Assembly (NCBI GenBank): GCA_030681835.1
Contig: JAUXRN010000049.1
Coordinates: 1 to 39,330, forward strand
Reading direction: 5' to 3'
DNA length: 39,330 nucleotides
DNA from: Actinomycetota bacterium
GTDB lineage: Bacteria; Actinomycetota; Actinomycetes; S36-B12
The translations under genes and the position numbers were made by a program. Shown here piece by piece: positions 8,131 to 16,700 of this stretch. Under the pieces are notes generated by a model. The model was not told where the DNA came from, did no database searches, and saw nothing but the letters and a program-made list of their open reading frames with translations. Position 1 is the first letter of the stretch. The number at the start of each line of letters is the position of its first letter.

Positions 8131-11100
8131 GCCTGTCCGCGCTGCTGGCGTGCCTGGACGGCGAGCCGGGGTTCGACCTCGTCCGCGACCTTGCCGCGAG
8201 CGGCACAGGCGCCGTCGTCGAGGCGACGCCCTCGATCCACCCGCTTGTCGTCGCCCAGATCGTGACGCACCGGAAGGCGGGCGAGCCGGTATTCGTCGTC
8301 ACGGCCACGGGCCGCGAGGCGGAGGACGTGGCGGCGGCGCTGCCCGGCCTCGTGCCGGGCCTCCAAGTGGCCGTCTTCCCGTCGTGGGAGACCCTCCCGC
8401 ACGAGCGGCTGTCGCCGTCATCCGACACCGTGGGCCGGCGGGTGGCCGTCATGCGTCGCCTGGCCCACCCGGATCCGCAGGACCCGATGGCCCTTCCCGT
8501 CGACGTCGTCGCCACGTCGGTGCGTGCCTTCCTGCAGCCCGTCGTCGCCGGCATCGCTGACGTGGCCCCCGTCCGGTTGGCGCCGGGAGACGAGGCCCCG
8601 CTGCACGGACTGGTCGAGCGCCTCGTCGGCATGGGATACGACCGGGTGGACCTCGTCGAGCGCCGCGGCCAGCTCGCGGTTCGAGGCGGCATCCTCGACG
8701 TCTTCCCGCCGACCGACGAGCATCCGGTGCGCGTGGAGTTCTGGGGCGACACCGTGGAGGAGGTGCGTTCCTTCTCCGTGGCGGACCAGCGCTCGCTCGA
8801 GCTCGCACCGCACGGGCTGTGGGCCCCGGCCGTGCGCGAACTACTGCTGACCGAGCCGGTGCGCGAGCGAGCCGCGGCCCTGGCGCGCACCTCCCCGGTG
8901 CTCGCGGAGATGTGCGACCGTCTCGCCGACGGGGTGCCTGTCGAGGGCATGGAGGCCCTGGCTCCCGTGCTGGCCGACGGCATGACCACCCCGCTCGAGC
9001 TTGCGGGTGGTTCGTCACACGTCGTGCTGCTGGAGCCGGAGCGGATCCGCAAGCGTGCCCACGACATCGTGCGCACGGCACAGGAGTTCCTGATGGCGTC
9101 GTGGCACAACGCCACGGTGGGCAATGCCGCCCCGATCGACCTCGCGGCGGCCAGCTACCGCGAGCTGGCCGACATGCGCGAGACGGCGCGCGATCTCGGC
9201 AGCGGATGGTGGGCGGTCACCCCCCTCCTCAGCGATGCCGAGATGGACGATCCGGACCTCGGCGCCCCGGGCCGTGACCGCGTGGACAGCCGGATCCGGG
9301 TGTTGGCATTCGGCATCGAGTCCTATCGCGGGGATGCTGCTCGCGCCATGTCCGACCTCCGAGCATGGGCAGCCGGCGGCCAACGCGTGATCGTCCTGGC
9401 CGAAGGGCACGGCTCGGTCGACCGGCTCGTCGAGGAGCTCGCTGACGCCGACGTGCCTGTCACGATGACCGAGGACCTTGCCGAACGACCCGACCCCGGC
9501 GTGGTCGCCGTCGCGCAGGGGCGGCTCCTGCACGGGTTCAGCGTCCCGGGGCAAGGGCTCACCGTGGTCACCGAGACGGACATCGCGGGCCAGCGCAGCT
9601 CGACGAAGGACATGCGCCGGCTGCCCTCGCGGCGGCGGCGGTCCATCGATCCGCTGACCCTGGCTGCGGGCGACTACGTCGTCCATGAGCAGCACGGCGT
9701 CGGCCGCTACGTCGACATGATCGTGCGGACGGTGGCGGGTGCCGAGCGCGAGTACCTCGTCCTGGAGTACGCAGCGAGCAAGCGCGGGCAACCGGCGGAC
9801 CGGCTGTTCGTCCCCATGGACCAGCTCGACATGGTCACCAAGTACGTGGGGGGCGAGGCGCCGTCCGTCCATCGGCTCGGCGGTGCCGACTGGCAGAAGG
9901 CGAAGGGCCGGGCGCGCAAGGCCGTGAAGCAGATCGCCGCCGAGCTGATCAGGCTGTACGCGGCCCGACAGGCCAGCAAGGGCTTCACGTTCTCCCCGGA
10001 TACTCCGTGGCAGCGCGAGCTCGAGGATGCCTTCCCCTACGTCGAGACGCCGGACCAGGGAGCCTGCATCGACGAGGTCAAGGCCGACATGGAGCGGCAG
10101 ATCCCGATGGACCGACTGATCTGCGGCGACGTGGGGTACGGCAAGACGGAGATTGCCGTGCGCGCGGCATTCAAGGCGGTGCAGGACGGCAAGCAGGTGG
10201 CCGTCCTGGTGCCGACCACCCTGCTCGTCCAGCAGCACATGTCCACGTTCGCCGAGCGGTACGCGGCCTTTCCGATCAAGCTCGCCGCCCTGTCGCGCTT
10301 CAACTCGGACAAGGAGGCGAGGCAGGCCCTCGAGGGCGTGGCCGACGGCACGGTCGACGTCGTCATCGGAACGCACCGGCTGCTGACCTCGGGTGTCCGG
10401 TTCAAGGACCTCGGGCTCGTGGTGATCGACGAGGAGCAGCGCTTCGGCGTCGAGCACAAGGAGCACCTCAAGGCCCTGCGCACGAACGTCGACGTGCTCG
10501 CGATGTCGGCGACGCCGATCCCGCGCACGCTGGAGATGGCGGTCACGGGCATCCGTGAGATGTCGGTGATCCAGACCCCTCCCGAGGAACGGCACCCCGT
10601 CCTCACGTTCGTCGGACCATACGACGACAAGCAGATCGCCGCGGCGATCAACCGGGAGCTCATGCGCGAGGGCCAGGTGTTCTTCGTCCACAACCGGGTC
10701 GAGAGCATCGACCGGGTGGCCCGGCGGATCGGCGACCTCGTCCCGGACGCGCGCATCGCTATCGCCCACGGGCAGATGAACGAGGGTGCGCTGGAGCAGG
10801 TGATCGTCGATTTCTGGGACAAGCAGATCGACGTCCTCGTCTGCACGACGATCGTCGAGTCCGGCATCGACATCGCCAACGCCAACACGCTGATCGTCGA
10901 CCGAGCGGACACGTTCGGCCTGTCGCAGCTGCACCAGCTCCGCGGCAGGGTCGGCCGGGGCCGTGAGCGGGCATACGCCTACTTCATGTACGCGCCGGAT
11001 CGTCCGCTGACGGAGACCGCCCACGAGAGGCTGGCGACCATTGCCCAGCACACCGACCTCGGCTCGGGCATGCGGATCGCCCTGAAGGACCTCGAGATCC

Positions 11101-11702
11101 GCGGTGCCGGCAACCTCCTCGGCGGGGAGCAGAGCGGGCACATCGCGGACGTCGGCTTCGACCTGTACGTGCGACTCGTCGGGGAGGCGCTCGCGGAGTA
11201 CAAGGACGAGCCGGTCATCACGGCCGCGGAGGTCAGGGTCGAGCTGCCGATCGACGCCAACATCCCGGCTGACTACCTGCCGCACGAGCGGCTCCGGCTG
11301 GAGGCCTACAAGCGGCTGGCCGACGCCACGTCGGCCGCTGCGGTCGAGGAGGTGGCGGCCGAGCTGATGGACCGCTACGGACCTCTTCCGGCTCCCGTCG
11401 AGGCGCTGCTCGCGGTCGCCCGGTTCCGCGTCCTCGCTCGGGCGGCCGGGCTCAGCGAGGTGATCGTCCAGGGATCGAGCGTGAAGTTCGCGCCGGTCGC
11501 CCTGCCGGAGTCCGGCCAGCTCCGGCTGGCCCGCCTCTACCCGCGCACGATCGTCAAGCCGGCGGTACGTACGATCATGGTGCCGCGCCCGGCCACCGCC
11601 CCTGTGGGAGGTGCGCCGTTGCGCGGAACCGACCTGCTGGCCTGGGCGGCCGATCTCGTGACCGCCGTCCTGCTGCCCGCACCGCCTGGGGAGACGTCAT
11701 GA
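8127..11702 (+). CDS. mfd: Transcription-repair coupling factor Mfd
   Basis: Mfd is an ATP-driven DNA translocase that displaces RNA polymerase stalled at lesions and recruits UvrA. Order of domains in 1191 residues: UvrB-like N-terminal modules (to about 470), an RNA-polymerase-interacting domain beginning near GDYVVHEQHGVGRYVD (about 515), the translocase with Walker A GDVGYGKTE (about 665), DEEQRFG (about 767) and the RVGRGRERAYAYF motif (about 945), and the TRCF C-terminal domain. All expected blocks are present and length is normal. The GTG start overlaps the cysQ stop (GTGA), and its own TGA overlaps the next gene. Confidence 0.97.
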   Translation: MSLSALLACLDGEPGFDLVRDLAASGTGAVVEATPSIHPLVVAQIVTHRKAGEPVFVVTATGREAEDVAAALPGLVPGLQVAVFPSWETLPHERLSPSSDTVGRRVAVMRRLAHPDPQDPMALPVDVVATSVRAFLQPVVAGIADVAPVRLAPGDEAPLHGLVERLVGMGYDRVDLVERRGQLAVRGGILDVFPPTDEHPVRVEFWGDTVEEVRSFSVADQRSLELAPHGLWAPAVRELLLTEPVRERAAALARTSPVLAEMCDRLADGVPVEGMEALAPVLADGMTTPLELAGGSSHVVLLEPERIRKRAHDIVRTAQEFLMASWHNATVGNAAPIDLAAASYRELADMRETARDLGSGWWAVTPLLSDAEMDDPDLGAPGRDRVDSRIRVLAFGIESYRGDAARAMSDLRAWAAGGQRVIVLAEGHGSVDRLVEELADADVPVTMTEDLAERPDPGVVAVAQGRLLHGFSVPGQGLTVVTETDIAGQRSSTKDMRRLPSRRRRSIDPLTLAAGDYVVHEQHGVGRYVDMIVRTVAGAEREYLVLEYAASKRGQPADRLFVPMDQLDMVTKYVGGEAPSVHRLGGADWQKAKGRARKAVKQIAAELIRLYAARQASKGFTFSPDTPWQRELEDAFPYVETPDQGACIDEVKADMERQIPMDRLICGDVGYGKTEIAVRAAFKAVQDGKQVAVLVPTTLLVQQHMSTFAERYAAFPIKLAALSRFNSDKEARQALEGVADGTVDVVIGTHRLLTSGVRFKDLGLVVIDEEQRFGVEHKEHLKALRTNVDVLAMSATPIPRTLEMAVTGIREMSVIQTPPEERHPVLTFVGPYDDKQIAAAINRELMREGQVFFVHNRVESIDRVARRIGDLVPDARIAIAHGQMNEGALEQVIVDFWDKQIDVLVCTTIVESGIDIANANTLIVDRADTFGLSQLHQLRGRVGRGRERAYAYFMYAPDRPLTETAHERLATIAQHTDLGSGMRIALKDLEIRGAGNLLGGEQSGHIADVGFDLYVRLVGEALAEYKDEPVITAAEVRVELPIDANIPADYLPHERLRLEAYKRLADATSAAAVEEVAAELMDRYGPLPAPVEALLAVARFRVLARAAGLSEVIVQGSSVKFAPVALPESGQLRLARLYPRTIVKPAVRTIMVPRPATAPVGGAPLRGTDLLAWAADLVTAVLLPAPPGETS

Positions 11703-12313
11703 GTGCAGCCCGCCGCCCGCGCCGAGCAGCCATCGCTGCTGCCGTTGCCACAGCCGCGCTGGTCCTCAGCGCATGCGCCGGCCAGCAGGCTGGATCCGCG
11801 GCCACGCTAGGCGCGGACAGGATCACGGAGCAGGCACTCGCGTCGAACGTCGAGGAGGTCTTCGCCGCGCAGGGCCTGCCCACGGATAGCGCTGACGAGC
11901 TCATCACCCAGGAGACGCTCAGCCGCATGATCATCATCGATCTGGTCGACATACTCGCCGAGCGGACCGGAGTCGCCGTGAGCCAGGGCAGGCTGGACCA
12001 GGAACTCCAGTCCTACATCGCCCAGTCGGGGGATCGCGACGCCATGGTTGCCTCCTTCACCCAGCAGGGGATCGCCCCGTCGATGATCGAGGACATCATC
12101 AGGCTCAACCTGCTGGCGACCGATCTGGGCGTCGCCCTTGCGCCGGATGGCGCACCCGAGGAGCAGGGCCAGGCTGTGTTCGATGCCGTGTCGGCGTTGA
12201 GCGTCGAACTGGGCGTCGAGACGAGTCCGCGCTTCGGCACCTGGGACCCGACGGCCCTGCAGGTCGGACCCGTGTCCGACGGCCTCGCGATCCTGCCCGC
12301 CCTGGCTTCGTGA
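11699..12313 (+). CDS. SurA-N-like lipoprotein between mfd and mazG
   Basis: A signal peptide with an Arg-rich start (MSAARRPRRA) and an alanine-rich hydrophobic stretch ends in lipobox LSAC, with the lipidated Cys at residue 26. The rest (204 residues) is mostly helical and resembles SurA N-terminal chaperone domains, including a region of predicted helices ending in TGVAVSQGRLDQEL. No PPIase domain is visible. Actinobacterial genomes commonly keep a lipoprotein gene at this site next to mfd and mazG, such as lpqU in M. tuberculosis. It overlaps mfd by four bases (ATGA) and mazG by four (GTGA). A role in exported-protein folding is inference. Confidence 0.82.
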   Translation: MSAARRPRRAAIAAAVATAALVLSACAGQQAGSAATLGADRITEQALASNVEEVFAAQGLPTDSADELITQETLSRMIIIDLVDILAERTGVAVSQGRLDQELQSYIAQSGDRDAMVASFTQQGIAPSMIEDIIRLNLLATDLGVALAPDGAPEEQGQAVFDAVSALSVELGVETSPRFGTWDPTALQVGPVSDGLAILPALAS

Positions 12314-13014
12314 CGGACGGCGATCCGCCCCCGAACCCTGCCTCGGCCGAGCCGGGGGAGCGCTTGCTGGAACTCGTCGCCGTCATGGACCGCCTACGCG
12401 GGCCGGGCGGATGCCCCTGGGATGCGAAGCAGACGCACGCGTCCCTCGTGGAGTACCTCATCGAGGAGGCGTACGAGGCGGTGGAGGCGATCGAGACCAA
12501 CGACACGGCCCATCTGCGCGAGGAACTCGGCGACGTCCTGCTGCAGGTCGTCTTCCACGCGCGCATCGCCAGCGAGGCCGAGGGCTGGGACATCGACGAC
12601 GTTGCGCAAGGCATCGTCGACAAGCTGGTCGACCGGCATCCGCATGTCTTCGCGTCGGGTGCCGACGCGGTCACGGCCGACACCCCAGAGCAGGTGGAGG
12701 CCAACTGGCACGCGCTCAAGGCCCGCGAGAAGGGCCGCGCATCGGTTGCCGATGGCATTCCGGCGGCCCTGCCGGCGCTGCTGCAGGCCGGCAAGGTCGT
12801 CAACCGCAGCGCCGGGATCGCTGATCGGCTGCCGCCCCTGCCCGGTGCGCCCGCTGCCACGACCGTGATGCCAGCGGGCCTGACCGAGGACGACCTAGGC
12901 GACCTGCTTTTCGCCATCGTCTCGCTCTCCCGTGAGTGCGGCATGGACGCCGAGTCGGCCCTGCGCGCAGCCACGCGGCGACGAGCCGACGCGATTCGCG
13001 CTGCGGGACTGTGA
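12310..13014 (+). CDS. mazG: MazG nucleoside triphosphate pyrophosphohydrolase
   Basis: MazG hydrolyses non-canonical or excess (d)NTPs to monophosphate and pyrophosphate, which limits mutagenesis. The all-alpha NTP-PPase metal-binding pattern is visible: GGCPWDAKQTHASL followed by EEAYEAVEAIE and then EELGDVLLQVVFHA. A second, weaker MazG-like half near the C-terminus (DDLGDLLFAIVSLSRE) agrees with the two-domain architecture. Length (234) is shorter than E. coli MazG and in the actinobacterial range. The GTG start overlaps the upstream lipoprotein stop. Confidence 0.93.
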   Translation: MTDGDPPPNPASAEPGERLLELVAVMDRLRGPGGCPWDAKQTHASLVEYLIEEAYEAVEAIETNDTAHLREELGDVLLQVVFHARIASEAEGWDIDDVAQGIVDKLVDRHPHVFASGADAVTADTPEQVEANWHALKAREKGRASVADGIPAALPALLQAGKVVNRSAGIADRLPPLPGAPAATTVMPAGLTEDDLGDLLFAIVSLSRECGMDAESALRAATRRRADAIRAAGL

Positions 13015-13027
13015 CGGACGCAGACCG

Positions 13028-14653
13028 GTGAACCCGACGACCGATTTCCGCAGCCTCGCCGAGCGGATCGTCGACGACCTGCTCGAGGCGGACCCCGTGG
13101 CAGCAACGTCGCTCGGGGACCACCGCTTCGATGGCCGCCTCACTGGAGTGAGTGCCCCGGCCGCTCGCCGCGATCGCCTGGACGACCACGTGGCCATGCT
13201 CGATGCGATCGATGACATCGAGCTCGGGGTCGCCGACTTCGTGGACCTGGAGATCCTGCGGGCGCGCGTGCTGCGTGATCGCTTCATGCTCGCTGAGCTT
13301 CGACCGCATGAGTGGAACCCGATGTGGTGGAACCCGGGGACCGGCCTGTACTTGCTGGTCTCGCGCGATTTCGCCCCAGCCGACGAGCGAGCGGTCGCGA
13401 TGCGCGGTCGCCTCGCTGCGATCCCCGATCACCTGGAGCAGGCCCGGGCGATCCTGCAAGAGATGCCTCGCATCCATGTCGAGACCGCCATCCAGCAGTT
13501 CCATGGCACCGGCTCCTTGATCCGCGGGGATGCCGCCCGGCTCGCCGGCGACGACGCGGTCGTGCATGCGGCGACGGTTGCCGTCGAGCGCTTCGAGGAG
13601 TGGCTGTCGGCCCAGCTACCGGAGTCCCAGCGGGACCCCCGGCTCGGACCGGATCTCTACGCCGCCGCCTTGTGGCATGCGCTGGACGAGGACACTGCGG
13701 CGGACGCCTTGTTGGCCGACGCCCTCGAGCAACTGGATCGAGTAGGCACGGAACTGCGCGACCTGGCCGCGGCGTACCTGGGCCTGACAGAAGCCGATGA
13801 CGCTGTCGTACGGGTGGCGCTCAATGAGGTGGCGTCGTCGGCGCCCGTGACGGATGCGACGGTCCTGCCGCTGATGGAGGCGGCGCTCGCGCGGACGACC
13901 GCGTTCGTCCGCCGGGAGGACCTCGTCACGGTTCCCGACCTGGATGTGCGGATGGTCGAGATGCCGGAGATCCACCGCGGCACGGCTGTCGCCTATTGCG
14001 ACGCGCCGGGCCCCCTTGAGGAGGCGGACGTGGCCACGTACGTAGCCGTCGCACCGACGCCCGTGGGCTGGGATGCGGACCGGGTGGCCTCGTTCTATCG
14101 CGAGTACAACGGCATCGCGTTGCACGGACTAGTTGCGCATGAGGCGATGCCCGGACATGTGCTGCAGTTGGCCCACGCGCGCACTCTCGAGTCAGAGACG
14201 CGGGTTCGCCGCCTCGGCCGAAGCGGCGTGCTCGTCGAGGGCTGGGCGGTGTATGCCGAGCAGATGATGGTGGATGCGGGCTACCAGCCCCTCGACGATC
14301 CTCGGAGCGCACTGGCCGTCACGCTGCAGCAGCGCAAGATGCTCCTGCGCGGCATCATCAACACCATCCTCGACATCAGCGTGCATGCGCATGGGATGCA
14401 GGAGGCGGAGGCCATGTCCTTGATGGTGGACCGTGGGTTCCAGGAGGTGGGGGAGGCGGCTGGCAAGTGGCGTCGGGCGCTTCTCACCGCAGCCCAACTG
14501 CCTACCTACCACGTAGGGTTCCGCGCGGTCGAGACGATCGCCGCCGACCTCCGGGTGCTTCATCCGGACTGGTCGCCCCGTCAGGTGCACGACCTCATGC
14601 TCGCGTTCGGCTCGCCGGCCCCTCGTCACTTGCGTACCTTGCTGGGCATCTAG
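13028..14653 (+). CDS. DUF885 family protein (predicted zinc metallopeptidase-like)
   Basis: The product (541 residues) has the DUF885 hallmark HEAMPGH at residues 371-377, an HExxxGH zinc-binding pattern, followed by VEGWAVYAEQMM, which supplies a third acidic ligand candidate. The N-terminus (DLLEADPVAATSLGDHRFDG) also matches the family. Function of DUF885 proteins is poorly known; carboxypeptidase-like activity is an inference. GTG 13028, 13 nt after mazG, is preferred because the open frame upstream overlaps mazG. No signal peptide is evident, so it is probably cytoplasmic. It is the last gene of the cysQ-mfd-mazG run. Confidence 0.85.
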   Translation: MNPTTDFRSLAERIVDDLLEADPVAATSLGDHRFDGRLTGVSAPAARRDRLDDHVAMLDAIDDIELGVADFVDLEILRARVLRDRFMLAELRPHEWNPMWWNPGTGLYLLVSRDFAPADERAVAMRGRLAAIPDHLEQARAILQEMPRIHVETAIQQFHGTGSLIRGDAARLAGDDAVVHAATVAVERFEEWLSAQLPESQRDPRLGPDLYAAALWHALDEDTAADALLADALEQLDRVGTELRDLAAAYLGLTEADDAVVRVALNEVASSAPVTDATVLPLMEAALARTTAFVRREDLVTVPDLDVRMVEMPEIHRGTAVAYCDAPGPLEEADVATYVAVAPTPVGWDADRVASFYREYNGIALHGLVAHEAMPGHVLQLAHARTLESETRVRRLGRSGVLVEGWAVYAEQMMVDAGYQPLDDPRSALAVTLQQRKMLLRGIINTILDISVHAHGMQEAEAMSLMVDRGFQEVGEAAGKWRRALLTAAQLPTYHVGFRAVETIAADLRVLHPDWSPRQVHDLMLAFGSPAPRHLRTLLGI

Positions 14654-14681
14654 GGCCCGTCCAGGGCCCCCGCAACAGTTC

Positions 14682-14708
14682 GATAACTATTGCGCTGCAA
14701 TGGTTCTC
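14682..14708. repeat. 27-bp imperfect inverted repeat
   Basis: AACTATTGC (14685-14693) and GCAATGGTT (14697-14705) face each other around a 3-nt centre, with one T:G exception. Two more outer bases also pair. It lies in the less GC-rich spacer after the DUF885 gene and could be an operator or an RNA hairpin. Confidence 0.6.
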
Positions 14709-14712
14709 TTGC

Positions 14713-14730
14713 GGTCCGATGACGGTCCGA
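14713..14730 (+). repeat. Tandem GGTCCGA direct repeats, 11-bp period
   Basis: GGTCCGA occurs at 14713-14719 and again at 14724-14730, followed by CGGTC. The spacing is about one helical turn, as seen for some response-regulator sites. No regulator can be assigned. Confidence 0.45.
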
Positions 14731-14856
14731 CGGTCAGTCCCCCTCCTTAGGTGATTGGACTGGGCGCGAGCAGACGGGTCGCTGCGGTAGTGGCGATGTG
14801 CAGTCGTACCGGGTGGTCACATGCCAACGCGTGGGGTCGTCGCCAGTCGTGCGCTG

Positions 14857-14862
14857 CATACT
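14857..14862 (+). promoter_or_regulatory. -10 box of a probable leaderless transcript (14870 gene)
   Basis: CATACT ends seven bases before the GTG at 14870. There is no ribosome site upstream of that codon, which fits initiation on a leaderless mRNA. Confidence 0.45.
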
Positions 14863-14869
14863 CGTTCAT

Positions 14870-15397
14870 GTGAGTGGTCAGGTCAACGTCCCGGTAGGGG
14901 GTCGCCGTACCTGGTTGTGGATCACGGCGCTGATCCTCGTGCTTGGATCGGTTGAGGTCGTGGTCGTGGGCTTCTTGGCGCACCGGTTCCTACCCGTTGG
15001 GCTGGCGCGGACGCTCGATGGCGTCGGGCTGCTACTGCTGCTCGGAGCGTCCTGGGCTGTGGCGTCTGTGCTGTGGCGTCGGCATCGGATCCGCGCAGGC
15101 GAGTTGCGATTGGTGCTGGGCCACCTCGGCCAGATTTGTGTGCCCCGCAGTGCTGTTGACGCTGTCATCGAACTGCCAGCGCTGAGGGCGCAGGACTTGC
15201 ACCTGACCGGACCAACCGTGGTTGGGGAAACGCTCAATCTCGCGGCGGCGACAGGCCTGCCCCGCGTGGAGGTTTCGTTCGTAGAGCCGATCATCGGTCG
15301 CCGCCTCTGGCAGCGGCGTCGAGTGCGGGCCGTCATCGTGACTGATCCGGAGCGGCTGATCCCCCGTACGCGCAGTCGAGCCGCAGGGTCTCCCTAA
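14870..15397 (+). CDS. Small membrane protein of unknown function
   Basis: Not recognised. From GTG 14870 the product is 175 residues: two hydrophobic helices (about 14-35 and 46-66) separated by a short loop, then RRHRIRAGE and a mainly beta-type soluble region that ends in an Arg-rich tail (RRLWQRRRVRAV and RTRSR). This suggests a cytoplasmic domain anchored by two helices. The in-frame region upstream to 14798 is open, but the -10-like CATACT and the spacer repeats lie there, so 14870 is preferred. The surrounding segment (14654-15533) has slightly lower GC and looser spacing than the neighbouring operons. Confidence 0.6.
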   Translation: MSGQVNVPVGGRRTWLWITALILVLGSVEVVVVGFLAHRFLPVGLARTLDGVGLLLLLGASWAVASVLWRRHRIRAGELRLVLGHLGQICVPRSAVDAVIELPALRAQDLHLTGPTVVGETLNLAAATGLPRVEVSFVEPIIGRRLWQRRRVRAVIVTDPERLIPRTRSRAAGSP

Positions 15398-15521
15398 CCT
15401 CGGCGCGCTGTGCACGCGGCACCACCAGCTCAACCCCCCAAGGGCCGCACCCGCCCCCACGCACCCCCCGAGCTCCGCGGCAGCGGATAGCCGCGGCACC
15501 CGACGTTTGCACATCACGCCT

Positions 15522-15527
15522 TAGGCT
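15522..15527 (+). promoter_or_regulatory. -10 box for the deaminase/lactone-oxidase pair
   Basis: TAGGCT ends six bases before GTG 15534, which has no ribosome site. A leaderless transcript covering both overlapping genes is likely. Confidence 0.5.
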
Positions 15528-15533
15528 CGGTCG

Positions 15534-16700
15534 GTGACCGACTGGCAGCGCATCGATGCGGCGACGTCGGACCTGCCTGCGCCGCTGGCCGCTGTCGACA
15601 TGGCCGCGCTCACCGCGAATGCCGATGACCTCGTCCGCCGTGCCGCCGGCACGCCCATCCGCATCGCGACCAAGTCGGTGCGGGTGCGTGGACTGCTCGA
15701 GTGGGCCTTGGCCCGACCCGGCTTCCAGGGACTGATGGCATACGCGCTTCCCGAGGCCATCTGGCTCGTGCGCAATGGCGCGACCGACGTCCTCGTGGCC
15801 TATCCCACGGTCGACCGGGACTCGCTCGCGCACCTGCGGGCTGATCCCACCCTGGCCTCAGCGATCACGGTGATGGTCGATGATCCCGAGCAGCTCCGGC
15901 TCATCGCGAGCGCGCCGGGGGCCGGGCAGGTGCGCGTCTGCCTCGACATCGACGCCTCCCTTCGGCTGGCGCGCAGCCACCTCGGCGTGCGCCGATCGCC
16001 CGTGCATTCCGTCAGCCAGGCTGTCAACGCCGCCCGTGCCATCGTGGCTGAGCCGGCAACCCGTCTGGTCGGATTGATGTTCTATGACGCGCAGATTGCG
16101 GGGATGCCGGACACGGGCGCAGACGTGCGTGCCATGAAGGCCGTCTCGGCGCACGAGCTGCGGCATCGCCGGCCGCGCATCGTCGAAGCCGTGTCGCGGC
16201 TGTGCGCGCTTGACATGGTCAATGCAGGCGGGACCGGCAGCATCGACGTCGTGGCCGACGACCCTTGCCTGACGGAGGTGGCGGCAGGATCGGGACTGTT
16301 CGGTCCCACCCTGTTCGATGACTACCGCGACTTCACTCCGCAACCGGCCTTCGCGTACGCGCTTCCGGTCACCAGGCGGCCGGCCCCCGAGATCCGCACC
16401 CTGTTTGGCGGGGGCTACATGGCATCGGGCGAGGTCTCGTCCACCCGGCAGCCCACGCCGGTCTGGCCGGAGGGCTTGCGGGTCCTGCCCCGCGAGGGGG
16501 TGGGCGAGGTGCAGACACCCATCACAGGCACGGCTGCTGCGGCGTTACGCGTGGGCGACCGGGTGTGGTGGAGGCACCCGAAAGCGGGCGAGGTGTGCGA
16601 GCGCTTCACGAGCGTGCACCTCGTCGACGTGGCCGATGACGGCGAGGTGCGTGTCGCCAGCGTCCCGACCTACCGTGGCGAAGGCAGGTGCTTCGGGTGA
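15534..16700 (+). CDS. PLP-dependent amino-acid deaminase/aldolase (alanine-racemase N-terminal fold)
   Basis: This 388-residue protein resembles the D-threonine aldolase/D-serine dehydratase-like group. The N-terminal TIM-barrel domain starts at PLAAVDMAALTANADDL and carries the probable PLP lysine, K47 in IATKSVRVRG. VNAGGTGS (about 222-229) should form the phosphate-binding part, and the C-terminal beta domain includes LFGGGYMASG and DRVWWRHPKAGE. Substrate and stereochemistry cannot be read from sequence. Its stop overlaps the start of the sugar-lactone oxidase gene, a pairing I recall from other Actinobacteria. One leucine (codon 338, bases 16545-16547) is encoded by TTA, a codon almost absent from this window. 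Confidence 0.85.
   Translation: MTDWQRIDAATSDLPAPLAAVDMAALTANADDLVRRAAGTPIRIATKSVRVRGLLEWALARPGFQGLMAYALPEAIWLVRNGATDVLVAYPTVDRDSLAHLRADPTLASAITVMVDDPEQLRLIASAPGAGQVRVCLDIDASLRLARSHLGVRRSPVHSVSQAVNAARAIVAEPATRLVGLMFYDAQIAGMPDTGADVRAMKAVSAHELRHRRPRIVEAVSRLCALDMVNAGGTGSIDVVADDPCLTEVAAGSGLFGPTLFDDYRDFTPQPAFAYALPVTRRPAPEIRTLFGGGYMASGEVSSTRQPTPVWPEGLRVLPREGVGEVQTPITGTAAAALRVGDRVWWRHPKAGEVCERFTSVHLVDVADDGEVRVASVPTYRGEGRCFG

Noticed and set aside
9015-11285. Long open frame on the minus strand (756 codons) opposite mfd
   Set aside because: It lies wholly inside mfd, has no recognisable domain and a His/Arg/Asp-rich composition typical of antisense frames in high-GC DNA.
14653-14669. GGGCCC-GGGCCC hairpin after the DUF885 gene as terminator
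   Set aside because: The stem is only six pairs and no T-run follows; not strong enough to call.
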